DNA from: Hemibagrus wyckioides | Lineage: Eukaryota; Chordata; Actinopteri; Siluriformes; Bagridae | NCBI RefSeq assembly: GCF_019097595.1 | Contig: NC_080720.1 | Coordinates: 32,787,352 to 32,851,351, forward strand | Direction: 5' to 3' | Length of the DNA: 64,000 bases | In this document: positions 11,564 through 24,022 of the stretch, one piece after another | Position numbering within the stretch: the first letter of the stretch is position 1 | Layout of the letters: every line of letters starts with the position of its first letter | Program-made: the position numbers and the translations under genes | Notes under the pieces: generated by a model | Databases searched by the model: none | What the model saw: the letters and a program-made list of their open reading frames with translations, nothing else | What the model was told of the DNA's origin: nothing

Positions 11564-12380
11564 AAAGCTTACACAGCTCTGGTTAAGGCAGTGATGGGGA
11601 TCAGGGGGTGGTTTGTGGTTTTCTGATGCTAGAAAATGAGCATGATGTGTGGAACAGTGTGGTTTTATAGCTCATAAGGCTTCGTCATTTTGATACGAGT
11701 GAAGTCCAGACTTTATGTTTCAGTACTGTTTAGATAATCCTCAGACACTTGATGTTTCCTTGTAGCTTAGTTGTTTTTTTGTTTTGTTTTGTTTTTGTTT
11801 TTATAAATAAAACTGTATTTTGGGAGAAAGATAAAACCTGACACATTCCTTCAGATTATTATACATGAAAAGATAAAAACATGGCAGAGGAGCTATTTCA
11901 GGGCTGAAACTTGACCTTTCTCACTGTACAAGTCCCTGTGAAGGAGCTGTTACTAAGGAAACGATCACAAGTGCATTAATATAACTTGAGAAATGAATCA
12001 ATACCTTCTGACCAATCAGAATCCAGAATTCTGCAGCGTTGTGCTGTAGATGAGCGTCGTGTCTGAAGATTTCTGAAAAGGTCAGTGATAGTGTTGTAGA
12101 AAGAGAAGAAACTCACAGATATGTGATTGTGTTATTGCATGAGGAAAGTTTACTGTAAATCATCCAGGTTACAGTCACACACACTCACAGAATCGGACAG
12201 ATAAGAAATGAAATCATAGTTAAAGAGATGATGTCTGGATTACTTTTGTACCTCAGCAAGCTTTTTTTTCAGATGTATCACTTTAGAGGTATCTGTGATA
12301 GACATGATGTTCAACGTGAAGCTTAAACAGTACAGAGACAGCAAGAAGTAGGATTTGAGTGCAAAATAAACCATGATTAA
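11321..12380. other. duplicated intergenic spacer between type a and type b genes
   Basis: No gene seen. Bases ~11,460-12,380 align with 32,280-33,190 and, in part, 62,395-63,165, including the block GACCAATCAGAATCCAGAAT. Conservation across three cassettes is explained by duplication. An (AAAT)n run lies at 11,529-11,566. Confidence 0.6.
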
Positions 12381-13309
12381 AATTCAAATGTTGTAGGGAA
12401 TTACAGCTTGATTTGGCATCTGTGGGTTGTAGTACTCAGGATTGTACATCGGCTGTCGATTTCATCAGCTGACAAAAAAGAAAAATAGATTTAAATAGGT
12501 TGGAAATCCACTCACTGTACTGTAGTTGCAGAGCAGCAGGTGGTTTTACAGGCAAACACATAAGTACAGATAGAAATTATGAACTCGAGCAGAGCGCAAA
12601 CCAGCAAGACTCCATAGATTCCCTGCTACTGGCCCAAAAATACCTAACAAAATCAGTAAACAGTTATATCTGTTATAGCTATACAATACCTGAACAAACA
12701 AACAATTAATAAATAAGCAGTAATAAAATAAAATAGCAAAGAAATAGCAGTGTTCCTTATAGAGGAGTCTGAAAGTCTGAGAGCACTAGTGAAAATATGT
12801 TTTGCTTCACAATCTTTTCTAATTTAATGCAAATACAAATGATCAACATCAGGAGTGAAAAGTAGAATCTTTTAAATGCTTGGGATCAAATTGTTCCATC
12901 TGATCACACTCTTTAATAGAAGAGATTAGACATGATCAGAAGAGGTTAGCAGAAGAGTTAACATGACCAGTACCACGAGTTTGATGACATTTAAATCGGG
13001 AGGTAGAAATGGTTCAGAATGGTTAAAGACTTCATTTCATAGTTTATAATATTTTGAAATTCCCAAATCTTCTATTTATTTCCAATTTTAACTTAAAATA
13101 AAATAAATATGGTCTCTGACTTTTGGACCAGCTGTATGATAGAAGGTAAGCATGTAGTTAACTGGAGTAAGTTAGTTTAGTAAAACAATTCAAACGTAAG
13201 GTTAGTAAGTAAGTAAATTAGTTAGTTATTTGGTTGGAATCTATGGATTGGAAGTTCGTAGGCAGGATTTAAGTAAATAGGAAGATCTGTATTTAGTCAG
13301 TTGGTAAAC

Positions 13310-13719
13310 TGTAAAGACACGGGGTGCCAGGTGTGGGAAAAATCATCCCCAAGTGCAGAGGTTTATTTAAAAATAACAAAATGAACAGACACCGGAAAAC
13401 ATTACGGCAGAACTAGGGACTAAAATATAAAACAAGACACAAAAACCAGTGACATAAAAGAGTGAACACCGGGTAACAATCCAGCACATGACAAGGACTG
13501 GGCAAACAACACACACAAGACAACCGGTATAAATTGGGGAGGTAATTAGTGAAACAAGTGGGACAGGTGTGCAGAGGCGGGAACAGGATAAGGACTGGGC
13601 GGGGCAAACACATGAGAACACAAAACATAAACAAAGACACATGGCATAGGGCATAAACAAACCCCTGCTGGAATTCCCTCTGGTGTTCCAGCAGAGAATT
13701 AACTAAGCCATCCATGACA
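13310..13719 (-). mobile_element. solo LTR-like element, older than the cassette duplication
   Basis: Begins TGTAAAGACACGG and ends CATCCATGACA, flanked by near-identical 6-mers (GTAAAC / GTAGAC). The same element at the same intronic position in G5 (39,095-39,488) shows it was present before G2 and G5 separated. Confidence 0.6.
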
Positions 13720-14160
13720 GTAGACAAGTGAATAAATGAATAAATAATTAAGTTAATAGGTAAACAAACAAACACAAATTCTCAACACAAAAAAAATGTA
13801 GCTGAGAACAAAATCCGTCATGTAATTTTGGGAGCGATGAGTGGGAATTACAGCCATGAGGAAGAAGACTGATAAGATGAGATACATTAATAAGATACAA
13901 ACCGCTGAGCTGACAAGACAATGATAACCATCATAAAAACACATGTGGACATCCAAACAAGATGATTGAGAACATGATGATGATGATGGCTGCACCCAGA
14001 GAACTCAAGACATTCATTATCAGCGAGGCTTTCAACTAATCAGAGAGGAAACAATCATGTTAAATCCAGGACGTTTCCTTCATGAATAAAAAATAACTGA
14101 TAAATATAAAGAAATGAAGAGAACACGTCGTGTTTCCATACCAGAGAGGAGGAGTTTGGG

Positions 14161-15240
14161 TCAGTGGCATAGCGTCTGGGTATACAGGGTATGCACGTGC
14201 ATATGGGCCCGGGGGGATTGGGGCCCACGGAGGGGGATCTTTTAATTAAAACAAGCGAACAAGCTGAAGAGTTTATATATATCCACATATCGCACTGTCT
14301 GAACCCTAAACACGTTTTATCAAAAAAGGCGGTATTGTCCACTTTCAAGGCATCACGAGTTCACGTTTTACTGCAGAAGCCAACAAAGCGTCCTTGTTGT
14401 TTGGGAGCAAAAACCGATACTATGTCCATTTTAGCGAATCAGCATGCAGTATCCAGGTCAGCTGACCAGGCTGCTGGTGACTTCGGAAAGACACGCTTGC
14501 TGAGAGGAGTTTCGTCGAACCGGACTAAATGATGAAGTATGGATAATTTTGACTGACTTGATGAACCTGTGGTATCTTCTTCATGGCGTAAAAGGAAAAT
14601 AAAAGCTGAAACTTTTTCACGGAACATTGCTAAAGCAGCACGTTACAGTGGTGAGGGAAAAGCTCCCTATATTGCGTGTAATCACAACAACAAAGTTTGT
14701 CAGGCATCTGCATGGTCAGCTGAGGAGAGTACAAAGACTAACTGATTGTTTTATTCAGCCACCGATAAAACTACACAAGATGCCACTGTGTGGTCATACA
14801 CAGATATCATTCAAATTGTGTACATTGTGATGTCTTGTTATAAACTCTGGATTGCTGATTTCTGTCATCTAGAATGTTTAATATTGCTTATTAATGGTCT
14901 ATTTTTACTGCTCTTTACCTAGACTAGTTGTTTTAAGTTAAATAATGTTAAATATTGCACTTAAATGCAATTACAAAGCAATTACTTGGTTTTGTGAAAT
15001 TTGAAATGTGGAGTTATCTGCTTTTGCTTAAAAACAGACTTTTAATAAATTTAAAAAAAAAAACATACTTTCAATGAATTTTGTAAGTTACCTGGGTTTT
15101 TTCTTAGTTATTATTACTTAATCAAAACAACCCATTTAATTTGACGAAGGAAAGGCACGGAGAGTGCAACTATGAGTGAGTAGTGTCTTCTTTTTTACAT
15201 TTTGGGCCGCCGTGCCACATTTTATTTGCACACACACACA
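14161..15240. mobile_element. unclassified insertion in the TM2 exon of G2
   Basis: The sequence departs from the G5 copy exactly inside the TM2 exon (after ...GAGTTTGGG) and starts CAGTGGCATAGCGTCTGG, a hAT-like start in my reading. Short plus-strand frames at 14,191-14,830 have no recognised domain. The right end is unclear and near an (AC)n run at ~15,229-15,241. Confidence 0.45.
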
Positions 15241-15559
15241 CTAGTTTATTGTTGATGGTTCAGACGGTTAAGAAAAGATAAAAACGAAATAGCACAAGAG
15301 ACTCGTGATCCCAAACATAATCTGCACAATCTGTGGAGAAAAAGAACTGGGAGAAAACATTAAATGGTGGTTAATCACTGCTGCAAAAATAAAGACATTT
15401 TTGGTTACAAGTATTTTTACCTCCAGTGCTTTGGGCTTGCCTTTCAGATGTGCTGTTCTTTGGGAGAGCCATTACAGAGAGTCTCGTGCTATTAACAGGC
15501 CTTTAATAAATCAGATTAATCAGTGAAATATTGATTAAACTGCTTTCTAAGAAATAAAG

Positions 15560-16400
15560 CAGAAGATTAATTCACTCTGCCATGTTACATTCCAAAAGTG
15601 CAATTGTATGTCCTTGCTCTTCCTCAGAAACAAATATTATGAATCGAATATTAATTTCTGTCTCCGCTGAAATTCTCTCTAAGAGGAGTGAGCAGAACAC
15701 ACTCTGTGAGTGAACAGAGTTTAATTCTGCTGTTATTACACTTTTTATAGAGAAATTGCAGAGAACCAGAGAGCTGGAATGATATCCAGCTGATACCAGC
15801 AATACAAAGTTCTTTTAGTTCGGTTTAACCAATAGCAACGATAAGAATTCTATTTTTAAAATTTTTTACAAATACAGAGATAGAGACAGTTTACGTGTTT
15901 CTTTGATTAGGATCTAACAGGATGTGATTAAAACATTGGTTAAGCAATCAGAATGTCATGAGCTCAGATCCAAGCCCCTCCTTAGATTTATAGAAAGAGT
16001 AAGACTCTTTGGAAAATGGTGTCTGCAACAATGCCAGTGTAACCAAAAAAAGCCAAACTTTTGTTACAGCCCGCTGGCTAGCTAGATCATATCCGGTTTG
16101 TAGATCCCCTTTAAAGGAGCTTCTGGGTGAAATCGGCTCCCTGTCACCTATTTCTTCTTCATCCTTTAAGCTTTCATATTTTATGCAAATGTTCAATTCA
16201 CTCTAAAACACTGTACGAAATCAAACTCTGCTAATGAAGACAAGCTTGTTTAGTTGTGCTAATGTCATGTCTGATCATATACTCTGAGTCTGCATGCAGA
16301 AAATGTGTGTCTGATACAGTAAATCAAAAATGAAGACTATTTACCTGAGAGTGAAATGATGAGCTTGCTGCTTTCTGCTTGTTTTGTGTTACTTTGCTGT
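15560..16400. other. spacer between G2 and G3, no gene seen
   Basis: Aligns with 40,790-41,640 upstream of G5. Open frames here have no family resemblance and are not conserved in reading frame between the two copies. Confidence 0.55.
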
Positions 16401-16418
16401 GTTGTGTTTCAGAGAAAG

Positions 16419-17450
16419 CTAAGTCTGTTGTATAATTGATTGTGGAAAAAACGTCTGTGAGTACTGTATCTGCTGTAACAGAAAGATTTAATAAAGAAGA
16501 AGAAGACCATCAGGATACAAATATAATTTACAGTTTGCAATCAGAGGAAGGCCCTTAACCCTCACTCCTCCAGGGGGCTGTATCATGGCTGACCCTGCAC
16601 TCTGACCCCAACTTCCAAAGCTGGGATATGTAAAGAAAGAATTTCACTGTGCTGTAATGTATATGTGTCAAGTCTTCTGATTCTTCTGAGGTCATGACTG
16701 ACGAAAAAGAAAAATATACTCACTGTAGTTATAGAGGCTTTACAGGCGAACGCATAAGTGCAGACAGAAATGATGAACTCGAGCAGAGAGAAAACCAGCA
16801 ACACTCCATAGATCCCCTGACTCATGAACATAAACAGACACACAAAAAAATAAATCAGTTCATTACAAGTGAAAATGAACTGAGTGAAAAAGTGAAAAAG
16901 TCACTATGGAACATCACAGTACACAGTCTCAGTAATTATCCACTCAACAAACACGTGGGAACAGACCGTATACATCGCAACGAGGAACTGAAACTGAGGT
17001 GGTCAAAAGAGTGCAAACCAAACATATATGTGTATATAATTAAACACAGATCATAATCAGGAGGCTGGTGACTACGAGAATGGGAGTGTTGGTGGTTGCT
17101 GGTGGTTCCTGGGAGCTGAAACAGAATCTGTGATGTTACACAGTGTGACATCAGTATAGCTGACATCACTATGATAGTAATACCTGCATTCAGTCACAAA
17201 TATTATGAAGATTGAGAACATGATGATGATGATGGCTGCAGCCACAGAACTCAAGACATTCATTATTTGTGAGGCTTTTAACTAATCAGAGTGGAAACAG
17301 TCACATTAAATCCAGGACGTTTCCTTCATGAATAAAAAATAACTAATAAATACAGTATAAAGAAATGAAGAGAACGTCATGTTTCCATACCACAGAGGAG
17401 GAGTTCGGGTGGATCGCTGTAGCAGCTGACAGAGCTCCAGACACCATAAA
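16419..17450 (-). CDS. G3: MS4A-family gene fragment (type c), lacks start and TM1 exons
   Basis: Recognisable exons: 17,391-17,450 (FMVSGALSAATAIHP), TM3 from 17,281 downward (LKASQIMNVLSSVAAAIIII then ECRYYYHS), 16,724-16,816 (GIYGVLLVFSLLEFIISVC) and tail 16,419-16,472 (QIQYSQTFFPQSIIQQT, stop). Tail and TM4 exons are open with normal AG/GT. The TM3 exon has lost its usual GTTTGT donor through a deletion relative to G6, and its 3' limit (~17,160) is uncertain. The start and TM1 exons expected between 17,460 and 17,760 are gone (~640 bp deletion relative to G5). Either a pseudogene or a gene with an unseen 5' exon; the former is likelier. Confidence 0.65.
16545..16675 (+). mobile_element. 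SINE tail fragment
   Basis: Contains the fish SINE tail GGCCCTTAACCCTCACTCC, then CAGGGGGCTGTATCATGGC, TGACCCCAACTTCCAAAGC and ATTTCACTGTGCTGTAATGT. The same tail occurs at 44,194-44,265 and, reversed, at 63,172-63,295. The tRNA-like head is missing here. Confidence 0.65.
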
Positions 17451-17524
17451 CTGTTCAAATAAAGGGAGTCATGGTGTTTATCAGGAATAAAGAATAAAAA
17501 CCAACAGTAAAAACAAGGCTGTGA

Positions 17525-17755
17525 AGTTAGTTACATAAGTATTCACACCCCTCTGACTTTTCTAATGTAAAGCTGTACACCTGTGTAAATGTGTGTGTGT
17601 GTTAGTTATTAATTTATATCCATACAGTGTGTAGAGCAACAATAAACCTACTGTTTAAATGCCACAACAGCACATAGCAGCCATGAGGTCAGTGATGACT
17701 TGAAGCGTGATGCTGCCACCACCATGTTTCACTATAATAAGCAGAACACAAAGTC
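17525..17755. repeat. Tc1-type MITE remnant in G3
   Basis: Begins GTTACATAAGTATTCACACC and contains GATGCTGCCACCACCATG, matching 45,583-45,795 (G6) and 40,007-40,345 (G5). In G5 the right end GTGTGAATACTAATGC forms an inverted repeat with the left. In G3 the right half is lost at the deletion that removed the 5' exons. Confidence 0.55.
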
Positions 17756-17759
17756 TCCA

Positions 17760-18860
17760 GATACATCACTGTTAGAGCTGATCTGTTGATCAGAGTGAGT
17801 GAACAGAGTTTATTTTAATTCTGCTGTTATTATACTTTATATAGAAAAGTGGACCAGAATCAGAGAGCTGTATTAATATCAGGCTGATGCCAGCAGCACA
17901 TATTGGATCAGATATTTAACTATCAGGAGGTCATGCTACTTTACAGCTTATTAATTTATTATTACATTTATTATGAAAGGTTGTAGTGGATAATTTAAAT
18001 AAAAATGCTTAAAAGTTTTTAAACTGAATCGTATCAGATTAAATTTGCTGAAACTCAAGGCTCCAGTATTGGTACTGATATCAGAAAACAACAAGGTAAT
18101 ATCATACGATCACTAATCTGCTCTGGATCCTGCATGGACTTTATATTTATCTTCCTCACCTGAACATTAACTCACCTGTTTCCTCTTTCACGCCTTTACT
18201 CAGGGTGTATAAACAGTTAAACAGTTCTCTGTTGAGTTTCCTGCTTGAAGCTTATCGCTGTTTCTGCTGTTGTTGATTTGCTACTAAATTAAACTTTACT
18301 ATTGCAGTCCTTTAGTTGTGCCGGTGTCAAGTCTGGTTTTCTAGCCTGAGTCTGTACGTAGATGATACAGTAAATCAAAACTGAACACTATTTACCTGAG
18401 AGTGAAACAATGGGCTTGTGTACCACTTGTTTCTTGCTGCATTTTGTGTAAATGGAGGTTAGGAAGAGCTTCTGTTCAAAAACTCGTGTGGACGACCGAC
18501 CTGATTGTGGGCAGACGTCACTGTTGACATGCAAGACTAGAAGATGCTGCTGATGCATCAGGAGAACACACATACTTCATATTAACCATCAGGAAACCTG
18601 TCATACTGCATGCTGGAAATAATCAGTGGTGTAAATAATACAGTACTTCTTTCTTTTGTTTTATGAATGTAATGTATGTAATATTAATATGTAAGCTTTA
18701 ATGCTGTATGCAGGCCAACAATCAGGAAGCGGTTAGATGTTTCTCGATGCTACAGTGTGAGCAGGATTTGTGTTTCCATATAGCATAATTTGAGCACAAG
18801 GCAGATCCTGTAAGTTGTGAGGTGGGTCCTGCATGGTTCGGACTTGTTTGTCCAGCACAT
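17760..18860. other. spacer, no gene seen
   Basis: Bases 17,940-18,115 align with 45,890-46,018 downstream of the G6 block. The remainder has only short frames without family resemblance. Confidence 0.5.
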
Positions 18861-19652
18861 CTCACAGATGCTCGATTGGATTAAGAGATGGGGAATTTAG
18901 AGGTCAGGTTAACACCTCAAACTCATTGTTGTGCTTATCAAACCATTCCATCCTGGTACCATGAGTTCCTCAGGTAAGCGATGCACACACACCCGGCCAT
19001 CCACGTGATTTAAAAGAAAATATGATTCATCAGACCAGGCCACCTTCTTCCATTGCTCTGTGGTCCAGTTCTGATGCTCATGTGCCCATTGTTGGCACTT
19101 TCGGCGGAGCACAGGGGTCGGCAAGGGCACCCAGACTGGTCTGTGGCTACTAGGGATGCTACAATACTCAATATAATATTGAGCCGTTTGGTATGACCTC
19201 CACAGTTCAATACGCATATGAACCGCGGTTATTGGTTTTTCTTGAAAACAATAATAACCAGGCGGTTTTTGAAAATTTTTAATTTTTTTCCCTTCATGCG
19301 CTCTATTACTCTCTGTACCTCCTGTGTGTTTGCCTGCACTGTATGTCTACGTGCTGAGACAGACACGCCTCCCCGTGAGTAAATATCCAATCAGTGAGCG
19401 CTAAAGTTGTGACCATGCTTGTGATGCTGGTGTCAGGTTTCACTCTAACCCTGGAGAGAGGTGAAGTGAGACAGAAACACGAGGAAGCAGCGCCGTGATT
19501 TGGGTCTGTGGTGTGGGGACATTTGTTGTTGACCAATGATGCCGATGAAACAAAAACGGTCAACAAAAAATGACAGTGTTCCACACGAGTTAGATACTGA
19601 CATGGAAATACTTCCAACATGACCACACATCTACAGCTCCATCACCCAGAGA

Positions 19653-20904
19653 TACACTATATTGCCAAAAGTATTCGCTCACCTGCCTTGACTCGCATAT
19701 GAACTTAAGTGACATCCCATTCCTAATCCATAGGGTTCAATATGACATCGGTCCACCCTTTGCAGCTATAACAGCTTCAACTCTTCTGGGAAGGCTGTCC
19801 ACAAGGTTTAGGAGTGTGTTTATGGGAATTTTTGACCATTCTTCCAGAAGCTCATTTGTGAGGTCACACACTGATGTTGGATGAGAAGGCCTGGCTCTCA
19901 GTCTCCGCTCTAATTCATCCCAAAGGTGTTCTATCGGGTTGAGGTCAGGACTCTGTGCAGGTCAGTCAAGTTCATCCACACCAGACTCTGTCATCCATGT
20001 CTTTATGGACCTTGCTTTGTGCACTGGTGCACAGTCATGTTGGAAGAGGAAGGGGCCAGCTCCAAACTGTTCCCACAAAGTTGGGAGCATGGAATTGTCC
20101 AAAATGTCTTGGTATGCTGAAGCATTCAGAGTTCCTTTCACTGGAACTAAGGGGCCAAGCCCAGCTCCTGAAAAACAACCCCACATCATAATCCCCCCTC
20201 CACCAAACTTTACACTTGGTACAATGCAGTCAGACAAGTACCGTTCTCCTGGCAACCGCCAAACCCAGACTCATCCATCAGATTGCCAGATGGAGAAGCG
20301 CGATTCGTCACTCCAGAGAACGCGTCTCCACTGCTCTAGAGTCCAGTGGCGGCGTGCTTTACACCACTGTATCCGACGCTTTGCATTGCACTTGGTGATG
20401 TATGGCTTGGATGCAGATGCTCGGCCATGGAAACCCATTCCATGAAGCTCTCTGCGCACTGTTCTTGAGCTAATCTGAAGGCCACATGAAGTTTGGAGGT
20501 CTGTAGCGATGGACTCTGCAGAAAGTTGGCGACCTCTTCGCACTATGCGCCTCAGCATCCGCTGACCCCGCTCCGTCAGTTTACGTGGCCTACCACTTCG
20601 TGGCTGAGTTGCTGTCGTTCCCAAACACTTCCACGTTCTTATAATACAGCTGACAGTTGACTGTGGAATATTTAGGAGCGAGGAAATTTCACGACTGGAT
20701 TTGTTGCACAGGTGGCATCCTATCACAGTTCCACGCTGGAATTCACTGAGCTCCTGAGAGCGACCCATTCTTTCACAAATGTTTGTAAAAACAGTCTGCA
20801 TGCCTAGGTGCTTGATTTTATACAAATGTGGCCATGGAAGTGATTGGAACACCTAATTCTGATTATTTGGATGGGTGAGCGAATACTTTTGGCAATATAG
20901 TGTA
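19653..20904 (-). mobile_element. Tc1/mariner family A, copy 1 (dead)
   Basis: Full-length with TA target sites and termini CACTATATTGCCAAAAGTAT in inverted orientation. The transposase gene runs on the minus strand from ~20,770: an N-terminal helix-turn-helix region (SELSEFQRGTVIG equivalent, [10 protein letters not shown]), then the DDE region ([20 protein letters not shown]). It is broken by two nonsense changes: CGA to TGA after SIWQSDG (~20,270) and TGG to TGA after GVDELD (~19,960). Confidence 0.9.
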
Positions 20905-21858
20905 TATATATATATTTGATAATTCCATGATCATGTCTTTCACAACAATTATGCAATTTTTTATAATAATTTAGATTTTTTTTTCTCCCACTTCAATATT
21001 ATGGGCTATTGATGTACTCCTGATTAAATCCACTCTAGTTCCAGGTTGTAAACAAATGTGAAAAAGTTCAGGGGTGGGGGGGTCAATAGTTATACTCTCG
21101 GTGCTGTATTTACCAGAGCAACATCTACAGGTCTCGATGGGACTTGTCTGTTTCTTTGCAGTGCTGTGATCCACGTGTACATGAAGCTAGTCAGAGGTGT
21201 TGTCATGGAGGTGACTGATTGTTGATGGAGTGGTGAATAAGCACTGAGTTACTTATCTTATATTTACAGTCTGAGTCTACACTGACATGATGATTCATAG
21301 GTAGATCTTATCAAGTTTGCACAGCTAGAGGTTTTTGTTTGTAGAGGCCATAATAAGAAACTCTTCAGAAGCACTCTCACAGCACATTCCTTTCCTGTAC
21401 ATGTGGGAAATCATCCAAAAATATTCCTGAAATTGGTGAATTGCTGTAATGAACACCAGAAACTGTGAAAGCCATGACATACTTTTATTTAGCCTCATTA
21501 ATAACTACTATGAATTTTTCAGTAGCAAAAATGAAACCAATACTAACAGATTGAAATTACTGTAATAATCAATGCCGGTCTGGATGCATGACACATCCTG
21601 GGTGTTTATCAAAGCAGAAACCTGAAGGATTAGACATTGCAACAGTTATCATTCCATGTTTTAAATTCGTAAGGAAAACTAGGATTTTGACATGATTGTG
21701 TTCATTATGGTTAGATAGATGATAGATTACCCTCTATCTTCCAGTAAAATGATCTGATCATAATAACCGGTTAAAATCTATCTAACAAGAGCAGTTGCTC
21801 TACATCTGTCCTCGAATTGTCCACAAAAATTGAATTGATTATATACGATATATATATA
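20905..21858. other. hAT interior between two inverted Tc1 copies, no gene seen
   Basis: About 950 bp without a recognised coding region. TA dinucleotide runs adjoin both Tc1 insertions (20,903-20,915 and 21,843-21,860). Confidence 0.5.
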
Positions 21859-22993
21859 TACACTATATTGCCAAAAGTATTCGCTCACCCATCCAAATAA
21901 TCAGAATCAGGTGTTCCAATCACTTCCATGGCCACAGGTGTATAAAATCAAGCACCTAGGCATGCAGACTGTTTTTACAAACATTTGTGAAAGAATGGGT
22001 CGCTCTCAGGAGCTCAGTGAATTCCAGCGTGGAACTGTGATAGGATGCCACCTGTGCAACAAATCCAGTCGTGAAATTTCCTCGCTCCTAAATATTCCAC
22101 AGTCAACTGTCAGCTGTATTATAAGAACGTGGAAGTGTTTGGGAACGACAGCAACTTCATGTTGCCTTCAGATTAGCTCAAGAACAGTGCGCAGAGAGCT
22201 TCATGGAATGGGTTTCCATGGATGAGCAGCTGCATCCAAGTCATACATCACCAAGTGCAATGCAAAGCGTCGGATGCAGTGGTGTAAAGCACGCCGCCAC
22301 TGGACTCTAGAGCAGTGGAGACGCGTTCTCTGGAGGGACGAATCGCGCTTCTCCATCTGGCAATCTGATGGACGAGTCTGGGTTTGGCGGTTGCCAGGAG
22401 AACGGTACTTGTCTGACTGCATTGTGCCAAGTGTAAAGTTTGGTGGAGGGGGGATTATGGTGTGGGGTTGTTTTTCAGGAGTTGGGCTTGGCCCCTTAGT
22501 TCCAGTGAAAGGAACTCTGAATGCTTCAGCATACCAAAACATTTTGGACAATTCCATGCTCCCAACTTTGTGGGAACAGTTTGGAGCTGGCCCCTTCCTC
22601 TTCCAACATGACTGTGCACCAGTGCACAAAGCAAGGTCCATAAAGACATGGATGACAGAGTCTGGTGTGGATGAACTTGACTGGCCTGCACAGAGTCCTG
22701 ACCTCAACCCGATAGAACACCTTTAGGATGAATTAGAGTGGAGACTGAGAGCCAGGCCTTCTCGTCCAACATCAGTGTGTGACCTCACAAATGCGCTTCT
22801 GGAAGAATGGTCAAAAATTCCCATAAACACACTCCTAAACCTTGTGGACAGCCTTCCCAGAAGAGTTGAAGCTGTTATAGCTGCAAAGGGTGGACCGACG
22901 TCATATTGAACCCTATGGATTAGGAATGGGATGTCACTTAAGTTCATATGCGAGTCAAGGCAGATGAGCGAATACTTTTGGCAATATAGTGTA
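21859..22993 (+). mobile_element. Tc1/mariner family A, copy 2 (dead, internal deletion)
   Basis: Same termini and TA sites as copy 1 but opposite strand. Relative to copy 1, ~130 nt are missing after ...CLGTTAT, removing the linker between the DNA-binding subdomains. Nonsense changes follow at MGFHG-stop (~22,224) and in the [14 protein letters not shown] motif (~22,725, TGG to TAG). Confidence 0.9.
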
Positions 22994-23106
22994 TCACTGT
23001 GGAAGCAGGAGCCTTTTTTCCCGACCTCTACGAAAAATGCGCAAAAAAATTGAAAACGCTTTGGTTAAAGCACAAAATCTTGCTCTAATAACAGACAGCT
23101 GGAGCT

Positions 23107-23215
23107 CGAGGGTAACGGAGAGTTATCTCACAGTGACTGGTCATTACAGAGAGTTATCTCATAGTGACTGGTCATTACAGAGAGTTATCTCACAGTGACT
23201 GGTCATTACAGAGCG
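23107..23215 (+). repeat. 31-bp tandem repeat, about three copies
   Basis: The unit GAGAGTTATCTCACAGTGAC TGGTCATTACA repeats about three times within the hAT transposase remnant, duplicating codons for ESYLTVTGHYR and shifting the frame. Confidence 0.85.
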
Positions 23216-24022
23216 GATTGGGAATAAAGAGCGCCGTCCAAACCTGTCTCCTGTAATAAAGTCATACAAGCGCTAATTTTTATATCTCACTATTTCAGTA
23301 CACTTTCAATGTGTTAGTTGATTTTTGCATTTAAGTAAAATAAAGAGAATTACAACTAAAACCAGTTTTTTTCTTCTTAACATACATACTGTTCCTGTCA
23401 CCTAAACAAAGAATAATGGAAAAAACCTTGCCAAACCATCCGAACCGAACCGAAAACCGTGGGTAAAAACTGCGGTACGTATTGGACTCTGGGTTAACTG
23501 TATTGTTGCATCCCTTGTGGCTACACAGCCCCATATTTGACAAAATGTGATGCACTGTGTATTCTGACCCCTTTCTATCAGAACCTGCATTAATTTCTTA
23601 AGCAATTTGAGCAACAGTAGCTTGTCTGTTGGATCGGATCACACGGGCCATGCAGCCATGTGTCACACGGGCCAGCCTTCAGTCCCCACATGCATCAGTA
23701 AGCCTTGGCCGCCCATGACCCTGTCACTGGTTCACCAGTGTTCCTTCCTTGGACCTCTTTTGATAGATACTGATCACTGCAAACTGGGAACACCCCACAA
23801 GAGCTGCACTTTTGAAGATACTCTGTTCCAGTCGTCTAGCCATCACAATTTGGTTCTTGTCAAACTCATTCAAATTTTTACGCTTGTCCATTTGTCCTGC
23901 TTCTAACACATCAACTTTAAGCACAAAATGTTCACATCCTGCCTAATATATCCCACCTACAGGTGCCATGATGAGGAGATAATCCATCTCATTCAGTTCA
24001 TCTGTCACTGCTCATAATGTTA

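Larger units (their letters stand above)
12384..15472 (-). pseudogene. G2: MS4A-family pseudogene (type b)
   Basis: Paralog of G5, exon by exon, but broken. The start exon (15,421-15,472) lost ~19 nt including the normal start context. The TM1 exon (to 15,330) keeps IVQIMFGITSLLC and then stops. The TM2 exon is cut at ~14,160 by a 1.1 kb insertion. The TM3 exon (13,903-14,035) is 133 nt against 135 in G5, a 2-nt deletion that frameshifts it. The TM4 exon (12,516-12,625, QGIYGVLLVCALLEFIISIC) is open, but a 5-bp tandem duplication disturbs its donor. The tail exon (12,384-12,468) retains YNPEYYNPQMPNQAVIPYNI but is frameshifted by one extra A and truncated upstream. Not expected to make a four-TM protein. 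Confidence 0.85.
19151..23516 (+). mobile_element. hAT transposon inserted in the Tc1 element
   Basis: Ends TAGGGATGCTACAATAC and (reverse complement) AAGGGATGCAACAATAC, flanked by the 8-bp direct repeat GTGGCTAC at 19,143-19,150 and 23,517-23,524. A hAT transposase piece is visible at 23,010-23,200 on the plus strand (KAQNLALITDSWSSRVTESY). Most of the gene is missing, and two family A Tc1 copies sit inside. Confidence 0.8.

Noticed and set aside
13367..13775. Cys-rich minus-strand frames of 97 and 120 codons
   Set aside because: Fall within the solo LTR-like repeat and are not kept in frame in its paralog at 39.1-39.5 kb.
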